This document shows positions 43,334 to 52,175 of a stretch of 64,000 nt of DNA, piece by piece. Source of the stretch: Croceitalea dokdonensis DOKDO 023 (GTDB lineage: Bacteria; Bacteroidota; Bacteroidia; Flavobacteriales; Flavobacteriaceae); NCBI RefSeq assembly GCF_001306415.1, contig NZ_LDJX01000006.1, positions 248,001 through 312,000 on the forward strand. The letters run 5' to 3'. The first letter of the stretch is position 1, and every line of letters begins with the position of its first letter. Both the position numbers and the translations under genes were made by a program. The notes beneath the pieces were generated by a model. That model did not search any database and was not told where the DNA came from. It saw only the letters and a list, made by a program, of their open reading frames with translations.

Positions 43334-43371
43334 CCACTAAGGAGGACTATTGATAGAAGCAGGTTTCCCCG

Positions 43372-44085
43372 CTACACTTTTTTAATGGCATCATGGGGCA
43401 GGAGCGCATCACCACGTAAACGCAGAAAGACCTGTGCGGTGGTCACTACGTCTAACTCGCAATAAGTAATGATCCTGTCAATATCCCCTTCCTCATAATA
43501 GACCTGTCTTACCATGCTGCCTTCCATATCATCTTTGGGAGAAGGGATACCCAACACATTTGCCATAAGTTTTAATGAGGTATAATGCTTGTAATCTCCA
43601 AACTTCCATAGCTCCATGGTATCCAAATGTGGAATTTCCCATGGTTTTTTGCCAAATAAGTCCAGTTTATAGGGCAGTTGAATGCCGTGGATAACCATCC
43701 GCCTTGCGATATAGGGAAAATCAAATTCTTTTGCATTATGGCCACAGAGCAGGTGCTTGGGTTGGTTAAAATGGGTTTCCAGTAGCTGTTTAAATTCCTT
43801 GAGTAGTTTGTCTTCCTCCCCATAAAAGGTAGTCACCCTAAAATTTCTGTTTTCCCCGGTATAGGTTAGATATCCAACAGAAATACAGACAATTTTACCA
43901 AACTCTGCCCAGATTCCCGCCCGCTCATAAAATTCAGCCGGTGTAAACTCATCTTTTCTGGCATACTTGGTTTTCTGTTCCCAAAGCAATTGCTTTTCTT
44001 CAGAAAGGGCATTAAAGGCCTCCTTTTCCGGTACGGTCTCTATATCTAGAAAAAGAATGTTGGAAATGTCTAAACGATAAAGCAT
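43372..44085 (-). CDS. 3'-5' exonuclease (PolB-like, RNase H fold)
   Basis: A 237-residue predicted 3'-5' exonuclease of the DnaQ/PolB type. Exo I is ILFLDIETVPE, with the Asp and Glu metal ligands; the exo II region is LLCGHNAKEFDFPYIARRM with its conserved Asp; exo III is IDRIITYCELDVVTT (Tyr and Asp). The length and motifs fit the predicted 3'-5' exonuclease family (PF10108). It stands alone, convergent with the subtilase gene and divergent from the next lipoprotein gene. It may take part in DNA repair, but no partner gene is present. Confidence 0.87.
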   Translation of the reverse strand: MLYRLDISNILFLDIETVPEKEAFNALSEEKQLLWEQKTKYARKDEFTPAEFYERAGIWAEFGKIVCISVGYLTYTGENRNFRVTTFYGEEDKLLKEFKQLLETHFNQPKHLLCGHNAKEFDFPYIARRMVIHGIQLPYKLDLFGKKPWEIPHLDTMELWKFGDYKHYTSLKLMANVLGIPSPKDDMEGSMVRQVYYEEGDIDRIITYCELDVVTTAQVFLRLRGDALLPHDAIKKV

Positions 44086-44150
44086 ATTACAAAATACAAA
44101 TTCAATTTCATTTGCTGCACATTAGCATTTAATATGTATATTCAAGGGCT

Positions 44151-45269
44151 ATGAAAAAACACTATCTCCCATGCCTATTGACATTTGTAATCTTGGTTTC
44201 CTGCGCCGGGGACGACACTGACTTTGAATTTGCAGAGGAAGCGACCCTACCTAGTTTTGTTGCCATTGGTGAGGACTTGGAAACCGTTTGGCAGCTCAAT
44301 TATAACGGAGCCTCCCAAAATGCCCAAATAGAAGATATTGGCACCCAGTTAGCTATTGATCCAAATTACCTGACCCTAAGGCAGACCGGCAATCAGTTGT
44401 CTTTTTATTCGTTCGATTCTGGTTTTTTTGATCTTTCCCAGAAAGATGTGGTGACGGGGGACATTCAAATATTCGACCGGTTTTACCAAAATACGGACCA
44501 GCGTTCCGTGGTCTGGGGCATCAATAATGAGACCCAGGTGTTTTTTGGTTTTTTTGCGCCATTAGGGAGTACAAATTTGGCTATTCGGCAAATTGGACTC
44601 CAAGATTTGCAAGGACAAGACCTTTTATTGGAAGCGGACATCACAAGGTTATACCAACCAGTATATGAACGGAACAAGCTATTTATACCTTATGAAGATG
44701 GAAGTAATATCTTTAAGGTGGGCGTGTATGAGACCAACACCCAACAGCTTAGGGTCACCCTAAATTTTGGTACGGCGAGACCAAGTATTTTTATGAATGC
44801 CGATGGTAACCTGGCCGTATTAAAGTTCGATTCCAATACTGGGCTTTCGCTGGATATTTTTGATTTTGACAGCATTCAGTTGTTGCAGACCACTCCTTTG
44901 GATTTAAACCAAGTCTTCCCCGTAGGTGCCCTTGAGGCAGAACTGCAGGGCGATGCGCTTTATTACGAATATACTTTTGTACAGCCCTCTGCACTAAATT
45001 CCGGTCCTGCCATATTTAATTTGGGCAGCCAACAAAACCAAATTTTGGACCTCAGGGGCATTATTGAACAATTGGAAACGGAACCTACCAACGATTTCAC
45101 CCTAACCACTCAGCGGTTTAGCCCAAAGGATAATGTGTTTTATGTTGGCTACGCCAATCTTGCGGAGAACAGAACGGATGAGGGTGGGATACTCATTTTA
45201 TCTAGGGAAGGGGAGCTACTGCAAGACATAAGGTTGGACTTTGTACCTACCTATATCCTTAAGGATTAA
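44151..45269 (+). CDS. Hypothetical lipoprotein
   Basis: A 372-residue protein with a lipoprotein signal (MKKHYLPCLLTFVILVSC, Cys18). The rest is beta-rich with a repeating pattern that could form a propeller or sandwich, and phrases such as LEGGILILSREGELL-like near the end (actual: GGILILSREG). No recognised family, repeat consensus or catalytic motif is evident, and there is no T9SS tail. Its stop overlaps the ogt stop by 4 bases in tail-to-tail orientation. Probably an outer-membrane lipoprotein of unknown role. Confidence 0.75.
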   Translation: MKKHYLPCLLTFVILVSCAGDDTDFEFAEEATLPSFVAIGEDLETVWQLNYNGASQNAQIEDIGTQLAIDPNYLTLRQTGNQLSFYSFDSGFFDLSQKDVVTGDIQIFDRFYQNTDQRSVVWGINNETQVFFGFFAPLGSTNLAIRQIGLQDLQGQDLLLEADITRLYQPVYERNKLFIPYEDGSNIFKVGVYETNTQQLRVTLNFGTARPSIFMNADGNLAVLKFDSNTGLSLDIFDFDSIQLLQTTPLDLNQVFPVGALEAELQGDALYYEYTFVQPSALNSGPAIFNLGSQQNQILDLRGIIEQLETEPTNDFTLTTQRFSPKDNVFYVGYANLAENRTDEGGILILSREGELLQDIRLDFVPTYILKD

Positions 45270-45736
45270 AATAGGCTTTGCTGTTTTGCTGGGCTTTCAT
45301 GCTCCAATAGCCATTTTTTTCGGTGAAGCCCTCCGGCATATCCGGTCAACCCGCCATTGCTGCCAATCACCCGATGACAGGGAACCACAATCCATAGTGG
45401 ATTTTTACCATTGGCCGCAGCTACGGCGCGTATGGCTTTAGGATTTCCCAGCGTTTTGGACAGTTCTAGGTAGGAACAACTTGTGCCGTACGGAATTTGC
45501 AGAAGTGCCTCCCAAACACGTTTTTGAAAATTGGTCCCTCTAGGGTTTAATTTTAGATTGAATCGGGTTCGTTTTCCCTCAAAATATTCTTGAAATTGGG
45601 CAACAGCATCCTTTAGCACCTCAGGAACCATATCTATCGGCTGTTCCTCATCATGCACGGTAACGGAGACTAGGCCGTATGCATCCCCTTGCAGGTGGGC
45701 ATACCCAATAGGGGTTTTGATGTAGGTGGATTCCAT
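45266..45736 (-). CDS. ogt: Methylated-DNA-protein-cysteine methyltransferase
   Basis: A 156-residue suicide repair protein that takes the methyl group off O6-methylguanine. The acceptor Cys120 lies in VVPCHRVIGSNG; YGTSCSYLELSK and the helix AIRAVAAANGKNP are the DNA-binding helix-turn-helix and Asn hinge. The length matches Ogt, without an Ada regulatory domain. It lies 3 bases downstream of the CNNM/CBS gene and is probably cotranscribed with it. Confidence 0.94.
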   Translation of the reverse strand: MESTYIKTPIGYAHLQGDAYGLVSVTVHDEEQPIDMVPEVLKDAVAQFQEYFEGKRTRFNLKLNPRGTNFQKRVWEALLQIPYGTSCSYLELSKTLGNPKAIRAVAAANGKNPLWIVVPCHRVIGSNGGLTGYAGGLHRKKWLLEHESPAKQQSLF

Positions 45737-45739
45737 AAG

Positions 45740-46861
45740 TTACTCCACCTCATTAGAGCCTTCAATAATGCCCAATCTTTTGGCACGCGACTCCCAATTT
45801 TTACGGGCCAGTACTTGTAGGTCTTCCACGTTATCGGACTCGTCCATGATTTCAAGGCCCAAAAGGGTTTCAATCACATCCTCCATGGTCACCAGGCCGC
45901 TAACGGAACCGTATTCATCCACCACCAAGGTAAGATGTTCGTTTTTCTCCACAAATTTGGCCAAAAGCTCTGGAATGGGCTTAGATCTGTTGGTCACCAA
46001 AATTTCGCGCTTGATGGAACCTAAAGTTTCGGAGCCATTTTTATTGATGATGGCCTCCAACATTTCATCCTTGAGCACAAAGCCAGTAATGTTATCTGCA
46101 CGTTCATGGAAAACCGGTATCCTAGAAAAACGCAGCGGCCTATTGGCCTCAAAAAAGTCTTTGATCAAGGTTTCCTCCGAGGCAATTTTCATCACCGTTC
46201 TTGGCGTCATAATGTCCTTGGCCTGTATCTCATCAAAAGAAAGTAAATTGCGTATTACCTTGGATTCCGATTCTTGGAACACCCCCTCTTCTTCCGCAAT
46301 GTCTGTCATTGCCGTAAAATCTTCTCGGCTTAATACACTTCCATGCCCTCCTTTTTTACCGATCAGTTTGGTGAACAACTGCAAAATCCATAACAAGCCC
46401 GTCCATCTCATAAAGAAGACCATGGCATTTAAGGCTTTTGCCGTAAAATTAGATAGTTGTTTCCAATACGTAGCCCCAATGGTTTTGGGAATAATTTCTG
46501 AGGCCACTAATATTAAAACGGTCATTACGGTAGACACCACACCTACCATAAGGTCTTCTGTGAAAGTAATGCCAAGAACCGTTTTTGTTTCACTGCCATA
46601 CAGTTCTGCATAGGCCACTTTTGCCTGGACCCCCACCAAGATGGCACCAACGGTATGGGCTATTGTGTTTAAGGTTAAAATGGCAATTAATGGCTTGTCC
46701 ACATCCTTTTTAAGTTCCTCCAATTCCTTTGCGTAGGCCTTACCCTCATTTTTTTTGACATTTAAAAACGTTGGGGTTATACTTAAGAGCACCGCTTCCA
46801 AGATGGAACACAGAAAAGAGAAGAAGATGGAGATTACCGCATAAAAAATAAGAAGTCCCAT
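45740..46861 (-). CDS. CNNM/CBS-domain membrane protein (hemolysin family), lacking the CorC_HlyC domain
   Basis: A 373-residue protein with an N-terminal CNNM/DUF21 domain of about four membrane helices (1-180) and a pair of CBS domains (about 200-330, IMTPRTVMKIASEETL and VDEYGSVSGLVTMEDVIE). Family members are linked to magnesium or other cation efflux. The usual C-terminal CorC_HlyC domain is missing: the protein ends soon after the second CBS domain (RLGIIEGSN). The related gliding protein GldE is longer, so that name is not justified. The first gene of the pair with ogt. A -7 box is at 46900-46907. Confidence 0.85.
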   Translation of the reverse strand: MGLLIFYAVISIFFSFLCSILEAVLLSITPTFLNVKKNEGKAYAKELEELKKDVDKPLIAILTLNTIAHTVGAILVGVQAKVAYAELYGSETKTVLGITFTEDLMVGVVSTVMTVLILVASEIIPKTIGATYWKQLSNFTAKALNAMVFFMRWTGLLWILQLFTKLIGKKGGHGSVLSREDFTAMTDIAEEEGVFQESESKVIRNLLSFDEIQAKDIMTPRTVMKIASEETLIKDFFEANRPLRFSRIPVFHERADNITGFVLKDEMLEAIINKNGSETLGSIKREILVTNRSKPIPELLAKFVEKNEHLTLVVDEYGSVSGLVTMEDVIETLLGLEIMDESDNVEDLQVLARKNWESRAKRLGIIEGSNEVE

Positions 46862-46899
46862 AGGTTATATCTAGTGCATACTAAGGTAAACAATACCCG

Positions 46900-46907
46900 C
46901 AAAACTA
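46900..46907 (-). promoter_or_regulatory. Candidate -7 box for the CNNM/CBS-ogt unit
   Basis: TAGTTTTG on the minus strand is an exact TAnnTTTG match, 38 bases before the ATG at 46861. No clear -33 box. Confidence 0.35.
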
Positions 46908-46987
46908 AACAAACTATTATTCAAGGGCTTGGAAACAAACATTTGATTGGTTTTTGGATACTGGTAAATTTAAGTGGAGTTGCGTTG

Positions 46988-47977
46988 TTAAGACATTAAC
47001 GCTACCGCTTCTTTGGCAAAATAACTGGCTATAATGCTGGCCCCCGCCCTTTTAATGCTGATCAATTGCTCCATCATCACGGAATCATGGTCCAGCCAGC
47101 CTTTCTCTGCGGCTGCCTTTAGCATGGCATACTCCCCCGATACCTGGTACACTGCAACCGGAACATCCACTTCATTTCTAATTTCCCTCACGATATCCAA
47201 GTAGGCCAATCCTGGCTTTACCATCACAATATCTGCGCCTTCTTCAACATCCATTTGGGTTTCCCTTAGGGCCTCAAAACGGTTGGCGGCATCCATCTGG
47301 TAGGTTTTTTTGTCCTTGGGGACGTCAAGGGCATCAACCGGGGCAGAATCCAGGGCATCCCGGAAAGGGCCATAAAAAGCACTGGCATATTTGGCGCTAT
47401 AGCTCATGATGCCAGTATCCGTAAACCCCTCGTCCTCCAAAGCTTCACGGATGGTCAAAATACGTCCATCCATCATGTCGCTTGGTGCCACAAAATCAGC
47501 CCCTGCCTTGGCGTGGCTTACGCTCATTTCAGCGAGCACTTCTGAGGTTTCATCATTTAGAATGGTACCCGCACCTACAATGCCATCGTGGCCGTAGCTG
47601 GAATAGGGATCCAAGGCCACATCGGTCATTACCAACATATCTGGACAGGTATTTTTTACCGTCTTAACGGCACGTTGCATCAATCCATCCTTATTGAGGG
47701 CCTCGGTACCTTTGTTGTCCTTTAGGTTGTCCGGTACTTTTACAAAAAGGAGTACGCCGCAAAGTCCCATGCCCCAAAGTTCCAAAACTTCTTTTTCCAA
47801 TTGGTCCAAACTCATCCGGTAATAGTTGGGCATGGACGGAATTTCTTCTTTAATGCCTTTACCCTCTACCACAAACAAAGGCACCAAAAAATCACTCGGG
47901 GTTAAGATGGTTTCCCTGACCAAATGCCTAATGGCATCGTTCTTACGTAATCTTCTATTTCTGATTAGTGGGTACAT
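46988..47977 (-). CDS. hemB: Delta-aminolevulinic acid dehydratase (porphobilinogen synthase), magnesium-type
   Basis: About 329 residues from the ATG at 47977; it condenses two aminolevulinate molecules to porphobilinogen. The Schiff-base lysines are in MSYSAKYASAFYGPFR and DIVMVKPGLAYLD. The metal loop reads DVALDPYSSYGHDG, with Asp/Ala where zinc-type enzymes have three cysteines, so this is the magnesium-dependent form (as in plants and Pseudomonas). The in-frame TTG at 47998 lies within the -7 box at 47996-48003, so the ATG at 47977 is preferred. The gene is separate from the hem cluster at 52-58 kb. Confidence 0.95.
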   Translation of the reverse strand: MYPLIRNRRLRKNDAIRHLVRETILTPSDFLVPLFVVEGKGIKEEIPSMPNYYRMSLDQLEKEVLELWGMGLCGVLLFVKVPDNLKDNKGTEALNKDGLMQRAVKTVKNTCPDMLVMTDVALDPYSSYGHDGIVGAGTILNDETSEVLAEMSVSHAKAGADFVAPSDMMDGRILTIREALEDEGFTDTGIMSYSAKYASAFYGPFRDALDSAPVDALDVPKDKKTYQMDAANRFEALRETQMDVEEGADIVMVKPGLAYLDIVREIRNEVDVPVAVYQVSGEYAMLKAAAEKGWLDHDSVMMEQLISIKRAGASIIASYFAKEAVALMS

Positions 47978-47995
47978 TGTCCTGAATCTTTGTAG

Positions 47996-48003
47996 CAAAG
48001 ATA
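47996..48003 (-). promoter_or_regulatory. Promoter -7 box for hemB
   Basis: TATCTTTG on the minus strand is an exact match, 18 bases before the ATG at 47977. It covers the alternative upstream TTG, ruling that start out if this promoter is used. Confidence 0.45.
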
Positions 48004-48069
48004 AAATAAGGTAAAGAATAGCTCGCGTGGTTTTACGTATTCTTTTATTTTAGTAGCACACAATAACCC

Positions 48070-50727
48070 GTGGAAAAAAAGACCTCACCACCTCTATTAA
48101 GTGCGTTAAATTTTTCGCTGGTTTGGCGGGACTATCAGCAGCGGTTTTTAGCGCACTTTAAGGAACACATAACGGACAACCACCTGCATGTGGTTGCGCC
48201 ACCGGGTTCTGGCAAGACCATTTTGGGTCTGGAAATGCTGCTGCGCATCGGTGAGCCAACCTTGGTGCTGGCTCCAACGCTTACCATAAGGAACCAATGG
48301 AAGAACAGGCTCATAACCTTTTTTAACCAAAACAGGGAATATTCAGGGATATCCTTGGATATCAAAAAACCAAATCTACTTACTTTCTCAACATACCAGT
48401 CGTTATTTTCATTACATAAGTCTTTTGGTGAAGCTGCGGACCAACAACTGTTGGCCTACGTGAACCAACACAACATCAAAACTTTAGTGCTAGATGAAGC
48501 GCATCATTTAAAGAATGGCTGGTGGAAATCTTTATTTGCCCTTAAGGCAATACCTAACCTAACCATTATTGCACTTACCGCAACACCGCCATACGATAGT
48601 TCTGCACATGAAATTGAACGTTATTTTAAACTTTGTGGTCCCATAGATGATGAAATTGCCGTTCCTGACCTGATAAAGAATGGAGATTTATGCCCGCATC
48701 AAGACTACATCTATTTCTCAAGACCACAAGAGTCGGAAATACGATATATTGTTGCATATCGGGAAAAAATCATGGTTTTTTTAAACGGTATTTTAGAGCA
48801 TAGGGGTTTCATCGAGTTTATTAAAAATATGCCCATGTTTATTGATCCCCAGAATCATTTGGAGGAAATCTATAAGGACCCTGCTTTTTTTTCAGCAATT
48901 CTGATTTATTTAAAAGATGCAGGTGAGGTCATACACGAAGCAAAATTGGAATTGCTTGGATTTGGTAAGGATGATGTAAGCTTTCCGAGCTTTGGTTATG
49001 AATGGGCAGAGGTATTGTTGCAAAAAATCGTGGTAGATGACCGTGAATCTTTTGCAACTAGGGAAACTTTGCTGGAACCGATTGAAAAAAACCTTCGTGC
49101 TATTGGTGTTTTGGAAAAAAACCGAATCAATTTTATCGGGGATGCCAACCTTTATAGAAATTTGGCAAGTAGCCCTAGCAAATTTGAAAGTATTTACGCC
49201 ATACTGGATGAAGCGTCCACCAGTTTACAATCGGATTTAAAAGCTGTGGTATTGACAGATTTTATAAGGAAAGAGTACCTAACGTTTAAAGGAAAAGATA
49301 CTAGTGGCTTAAGTAAAATAGGGGTGGTATCCATATTCCAATATCTTTTGGCCAAGAGCCAATTAGGGCATCAGTGCGCCGTGCTTACCGGCTCCTTGGT
49401 GATTTTGCCCAATGCTGCAATTACCTATTTTAAACAGTGTCTTGGAAACGAAGGCTTAAAGTTGGATGGTGTTGTTTCCAGTGAGGCACACCAAAGTATT
49501 AGGGTACGGTCCGGTATTAAAAATAAAATGGTGGCGGCGGTGACCAAATTGTTTGAGGAAGGCAAAATAAGAATATTGATAGGCACCAAATCATTATTAG
49601 GGGAAGGATGGGATGCCCCAAGCATCAACACGCTGGTGTTGGCATCTTGTGTGGGCTCTTTTGTCTCTTCCAATCAGATGCGGGGCCGTGCGATACGGAT
49701 AGACCCAAACACAAAACAAAAAGTGGGTGCCATTTGGCATTTGGTATGTCTAGATCCTACAGTAAAAGATGGTGGTAGGGATTATGCGATGATGAAGCAA
49801 CGCTTTCAGGCTTTTACTGGGGTTTCCCTACAAGGCAAACCTTATATTGAGAATGGTATATCACGTATGCAACTACCAGAAAAATGGGATGATGTATCGG
49901 ATGTTTCCAACATGAACAATAACATGCTTTACATAGCAAAAGCCCATTACAATCTTAGACAACGTTGGCAAACTGCCATTGCAAATGGTGAGTATTTAGT
50001 GCAGGAACTAAGGGTGCCTTTCGCTAGGGAAACTTCCTTTGGGAAAAGAAATCGATTAAATGCGGTAAATATTGTCAAATACTTATTAGTTCAGATTATA
50101 GCTGGGATTGGACTGTTCTTGCCAGAAGCGATGGTAAAAAACTGGACCGTTTTGCTGCGTAAGGGTTGGTTGGGTATGGTATACATTATTCTGGCCGGTA
50201 TATTTTTAGGTTTTGGCCCTGCCACTTTTAAAGCCCTAAAAACTTATTTCCTATTTGGTAATCAATTTAAGCGATCAAGGAAAATCGCCTCAGTACTTTT
50301 TAACTATCTTAAAGCATCTGGGCAGTTCACTTCAGTTGATACCATAACTGGCATTGTGGCAAATCAAAAGACCAACGGCACCTATTCCATTTATTTGGAT
50401 GGTGCCAACCAGCATGATGGAAGTCTATTCATTTCTTATCTTGAAACTATTATAGCACCAATAGACAACCCGCGATATCTTATTACAGTAACCAGTTTCT
50501 TTAAACGTTTTTTAGGATATCGAAATTACTATCCCGTACCTCAAGAAATCGGAAGAAACAAAAAGGAGGCTTCCACTTTTTTTAAATTATGGCAACAAGA
50601 GATAGGAGGTTCCAAATTGTGGTTTACCAGAACAGTGGGGGGCAGAAAATTATTGTTAAAGGCACGGTTCTCGCACGTGCGCTATCTTTTTGAGGAAAAA
50701 CCGGAAAAGACCAATGCTTGGAAGTAG
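48070..50727 (+). CDS. SF2 (DEAD/DEAH-type) helicase with two C-terminal membrane helices
   Basis: An 885-residue protein starting at GTG 48070. The helicase core has Walker A APPGSGKT (43-50), DEAHH (142-146), motif III ALTATPP (168-174), motif V LLGEGWDAP (508-516) and motif VI QMRGRAIR (about 535-542). A long region without recognised motifs (about 200-440) lies inside the core. Two hydrophobic helices follow (about 670-686 and 700-717), then a soluble C-terminal domain to 885. A membrane-anchored SF2 helicase is unusual. It may belong to a restriction or defence-type helicase lineage, but no nuclease or methylase is adjacent. The function is unknown. Confidence 0.85.
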   Translation: MEKKTSPPLLSALNFSLVWRDYQQRFLAHFKEHITDNHLHVVAPPGSGKTILGLEMLLRIGEPTLVLAPTLTIRNQWKNRLITFFNQNREYSGISLDIKKPNLLTFSTYQSLFSLHKSFGEAADQQLLAYVNQHNIKTLVLDEAHHLKNGWWKSLFALKAIPNLTIIALTATPPYDSSAHEIERYFKLCGPIDDEIAVPDLIKNGDLCPHQDYIYFSRPQESEIRYIVAYREKIMVFLNGILEHRGFIEFIKNMPMFIDPQNHLEEIYKDPAFFSAILIYLKDAGEVIHEAKLELLGFGKDDVSFPSFGYEWAEVLLQKIVVDDRESFATRETLLEPIEKNLRAIGVLEKNRINFIGDANLYRNLASSPSKFESIYAILDEASTSLQSDLKAVVLTDFIRKEYLTFKGKDTSGLSKIGVVSIFQYLLAKSQLGHQCAVLTGSLVILPNAAITYFKQCLGNEGLKLDGVVSSEAHQSIRVRSGIKNKMVAAVTKLFEEGKIRILIGTKSLLGEGWDAPSINTLVLASCVGSFVSSNQMRGRAIRIDPNTKQKVGAIWHLVCLDPTVKDGGRDYAMMKQRFQAFTGVSLQGKPYIENGISRMQLPEKWDDVSDVSNMNNNMLYIAKAHYNLRQRWQTAIANGEYLVQELRVPFARETSFGKRNRLNAVNIVKYLLVQIIAGIGLFLPEAMVKNWTVLLRKGWLGMVYIILAGIFLGFGPATFKALKTYFLFGNQFKRSRKIASVLFNYLKASGQFTSVDTITGIVANQKTNGTYSIYLDGANQHDGSLFISYLETIIAPIDNPRYLITVTSFFKRFLGYRNYYPVPQEIGRNKKEASTFFKLWQQEIGGSKLWFTRTVGGRKLLLKARFSHVRYLFEEKPEKTNAWK

Positions 50728-50740
50728 AAAAAAGTGCGTA

Positions 50741-51529
50741 TTAAATTTCAATCTCCCCCTTCAAATAAAGTGCGGCCTGCCCAGAAATCTTTACCCGTTC
50801 TCCCAAATAGGTGCATTTAAGGGTCCCTTTTCGTTTGGATAATTGCATGGCCGTCATGCTGGCCTTCCCCAATTGGCGCGCCCAATAAGGAATCAAGGTC
50901 GTATGTGCGGAGCCTGTGACCGGGTCTTCTGGGATACCGCATTGGGGCGCAAAGAAACGGGATACAAAATCTACTGAATCCCCTGGTGCTGAGACAATAA
51001 TGCCGCGGCAGTCCAATTGATGTAAGAGGTGGAAATTAGGACTAATTTTCTCAATCTCAAGCTGTGAATTGTAAATTAAAAGGTAATCCGTCGCGCCCTT
51101 GTAAATCCTATTTGGTATTAAACCTATAGCTTCAATAAGCGCTGTATCTTCTTTAACTTGAGAAATATGGTCCGATGGAAAGTCTAAGGTGAGCCAGCCA
51201 TCTTGCTCTTTTGTTACCCTAAGCTCACCACTTTGGTTTGAAATAAAACGAACGGTATTTGTATTGTACTTAAAGTAGTTGAAAAGTACAAAGGCCGATG
51301 CTAGGGTTGCATGCCCACAAAGGGCTACTTCTACTTCCGGGGTAAACCATCTGATGTGGTAACCATCGCCATGTGGTATTACAAACGCTGTTTCGGCTAG
51401 ATTATTCTCTTGGGCAATACGCTGCATCAATCCCTCCTCCAATGTATGGTCTAATATACACACAGCTGCGGGGTTGCCCCCAAATACCTCAGCGGTAAAG
51501 GCATCTACCTGATAAAGGGTTAATTTCAT
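50741..51529 (-). CDS. PhzF-family isomerase/epimerase-like protein
   Basis: A 262-residue protein of the PhzF family, pseudo-symmetric relatives of diaminopimelate epimerase. VDAFTAEVFGGNPAAVC at the N-terminus and the second-half equivalent GIPEDPVTGSAHTTLIPYW are characteristic. The PhzF catalytic Glu is present in NNLAETAFV. Natural substrates of most members are unknown. It is preceded by a lipoprotein gene at 51548, 18 bases upstream, so the two may share a transcript. Confidence 0.92.
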   Translation of the reverse strand: MKLTLYQVDAFTAEVFGGNPAAVCILDHTLEEGLMQRIAQENNLAETAFVIPHGDGYHIRWFTPEVEVALCGHATLASAFVLFNYFKYNTNTVRFISNQSGELRVTKEQDGWLTLDFPSDHISQVKEDTALIEAIGLIPNRIYKGATDYLLIYNSQLEIEKISPNFHLLHQLDCRGIIVSAPGDSVDFVSRFFAPQCGIPEDPVTGSAHTTLIPYWARQLGKASMTAMQLSKRKGTLKCTYLGERVKISGQAALYLKGEIEI

Positions 51530-51547
51530 GATGGGATAGATACTGGC

Positions 51548-52144
51548 TTAAAAGTTAGGTTGGGTGCTGCCCCGGAAAACAATACTATCATTTTTAAAAT
51601 GTTTTGGATGGGACAATTCCTTTGCCAAAAATTCCAATAGGGTACTCCTATTGTCTTTGATAGCAACGGAATCAAGACTTACCTCGGTATTCCCTACGGT
51701 AATATGGTCCTGTAACTCCTCTAAGGTTTTGCTGGATGCAACAGTGGTAAACAACGCCTTGTTGTACCCATAAAGTAATAGGCTGGAATCATTCAGGAAT
51801 TTGCCGTAGACCAGTGATATTTCCCGTTGTCCATCCTCCCAAGAGGTGATTTGTATAAGTCGTTTATCATGCGCCACCTTTTTGGTCCTGATGTATATAG
51901 GAAGGTCTTTTTCGGTTTTTGGATACGAATCCATCAACCAAATTTTTTGTTGTCTTCCTTTTTTAAAACCCCTGAATTCAAGGATGCTTCCGCCTTTTTC
52001 GTCCAGTTCCGCCGATTGCCAATAACGGTATTTTGGGGCAAAAAGGTCTGCATTATCATCGGTAAGCATGTAATCCCCAGTAGTAACTGTATTGCAGGCG
52101 GTAATCAACACGATAAAAATCAAATATAAAGCTGCTTTCTTCAT
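51548..52144 (-). CDS. Hypothetical lipoprotein
   Basis: A 198-residue protein with a lipoprotein signal (MKKAALYLIFIVLITAC, Cys17). The mature part is beta-rich (YRYWQSAELDEKGGSILEFRG, QISLVYGKFL-like stretches) and has no catalytic or repeat motif I can name. It lies between hemF, 31 bases upstream, and the PhzF gene, so it could be cotranscribed with the haem genes. Likely an outer-membrane or periplasmic lipoprotein. Confidence 0.75.
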   Translation of the reverse strand: MKKAALYLIFIVLITACNTVTTGDYMLTDDNADLFAPKYRYWQSAELDEKGGSILEFRGFKKGRQQKIWLMDSYPKTEKDLPIYIRTKKVAHDKRLIQITSWEDGQREISLVYGKFLNDSSLLLYGYNKALFTTVASSKTLEELQDHITVGNTEVSLDSVAIKDNRSTLLEFLAKELSHPKHFKNDSIVFRGSTQPNF

Positions 52145-52175
52145 AAGGCATAGGGTTTTCCTTAAAGTTAGGGGT

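Noticed and set aside
45740-46861. Naming the CNNM/CBS gene gldE
   Set aside because: GldE is a longer relative. No gliding genes are adjacent and the C-terminal domain is missing.
47978-47998. TTG start for hemB
   Set aside because: It lies inside the exact -7 box at 47996-48003, and the ATG at 47977 gives a normal N-terminus.
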